From NCBI GenBank assembly GCA_016283945.1, contig JAEENW010000185.1, positions 1 through 5,703 of the forward strand: a DNA stretch of 5,703 nucleotides, written 5' to 3'. Positions 5,592-5,703 of the stretch are shown one piece after another. Source of the stretch: Bacillota bacterium. GTDB taxonomy: Bacteria > Bacillota > Clostridia > Peptostreptococcales > Anaerovoracaceae. The notes under the pieces are model-generated. The model saw only the letters and a program-made list of their open reading frames with translations, searched no databases and was not told the origin of the DNA. The translations under genes were made by a program, and so were the position numbers. How positions within the stretch are numbered: position 1 is the first letter of the stretch; every line of letters starts with the position of its first letter.

Positions 5592-5703
5592 GGAACCTGT
5601 ACAGCATGGTGACTGTCTCGGCCCTCTTCGCGGATCTGTCCGGAGTGAAGGTCGTCGGAGTCGTGCCCTCGGTGATCCCTTCCTCCACGGCCCAGAGGAC
5701 CGC
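5581..5703 (-). CDS. SLH-domain surface protein, C-terminal end only
   Basis: The frame enters from the right edge and ends at TAA 5583-5581, giving the last 40 residues. AVLWAVEEGITEGTTPTTF followed by TPDRSAKRAETVTMLYRFLAK is the second half of an S-layer homology domain: the aromatic 'A(V/I)xWAVExGIxxG' helix, the 'FxPDxxxxRAExVTMLYR' helix and an immediate C-terminus. SLH domains usually occur in threes and bind pyruvylated secondary cell wall polymer, anchoring exported proteins to the Gram-positive wall. The TPDRSAKRAE position normally reads 'xxxTRAE'; Lys replaces the usual Thr, so polymer contact by this last repeat may be altered. The protein's main function lies outside the window. 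A terminator follows closely. Confidence 0.85.
   Translation of the reverse strand, partial: AVLWAVEEGITEGTTPTTFTPDRSAKRAETVTMLYRFLAK

Overview
The window looks like part of a chromosome from a GC-rich member of the Clostridia, probably from an animal gut or similar anaerobic habitat. The evidence is a C-terminal S-layer homology (SLH) fragment, a very large secreted beta-helix-like protein with a typical Firmicutes signal peptide, an XRE/Cro-type regulator, consensus sigma-A promoters, strong Shine-Dalgarno sites, and codon use that favours G/C third positions while still using ATA and AGG freely. No lineage marker gene is present, so this placement is an inference.

Layout: (1) Positions 1-2817, minus strand: the first 939 codons of a secreted protein that runs off the left edge. 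It has a signal peptide, a beta-rich N-terminal region with a possible carbohydrate-binding (CBM9/DOMON-like) segment, then two related beta-helix-type modules. (2) Positions 2818-3036: a divergent control region. Each gene has a good sigma-A promoter with an extended -10 element, and between and across them lies a near-perfect 39-bp palindrome centred on 2985. The minus-strand leader RNA is long and can form several hairpins, one with a UUCG tetraloop. (3) Positions 3037-4857, plus strand: a 606-residue one-component regulator with two tandem HTH-plus-'TWLY' units and a large uncharacterised C-terminal region. (4) Positions 4858-5062: a convergent intergenic region with a bidirectional terminator and three degenerate direct repeats. 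(5) Positions 5063-5518, minus strand: a 151-codon reading frame with convincing codon use but no convincing start, possibly the surviving 3' end of a longer gene. (6) Positions 5518-5547: a terminator hairpin for the next gene. (7) Positions 5581-5703, minus strand: the last 40 residues of an SLH-domain protein that runs off the right edge.

How it may work: the regulator and the secreted protein are divergently transcribed. The palindrome abuts the -35 of the secreted-protein gene and covers the -35 and spacer of the regulator gene. This is the geometry expected for an autorepressor that also controls, perhaps activates, the neighbouring surface protein. The most interesting part of the window is therefore the possible stand-alone regulatory switch for a very large cell-surface or secreted glycan-binding protein. 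The regulator's C-terminal two-thirds would be the sensor, and I cannot assign its ligand.
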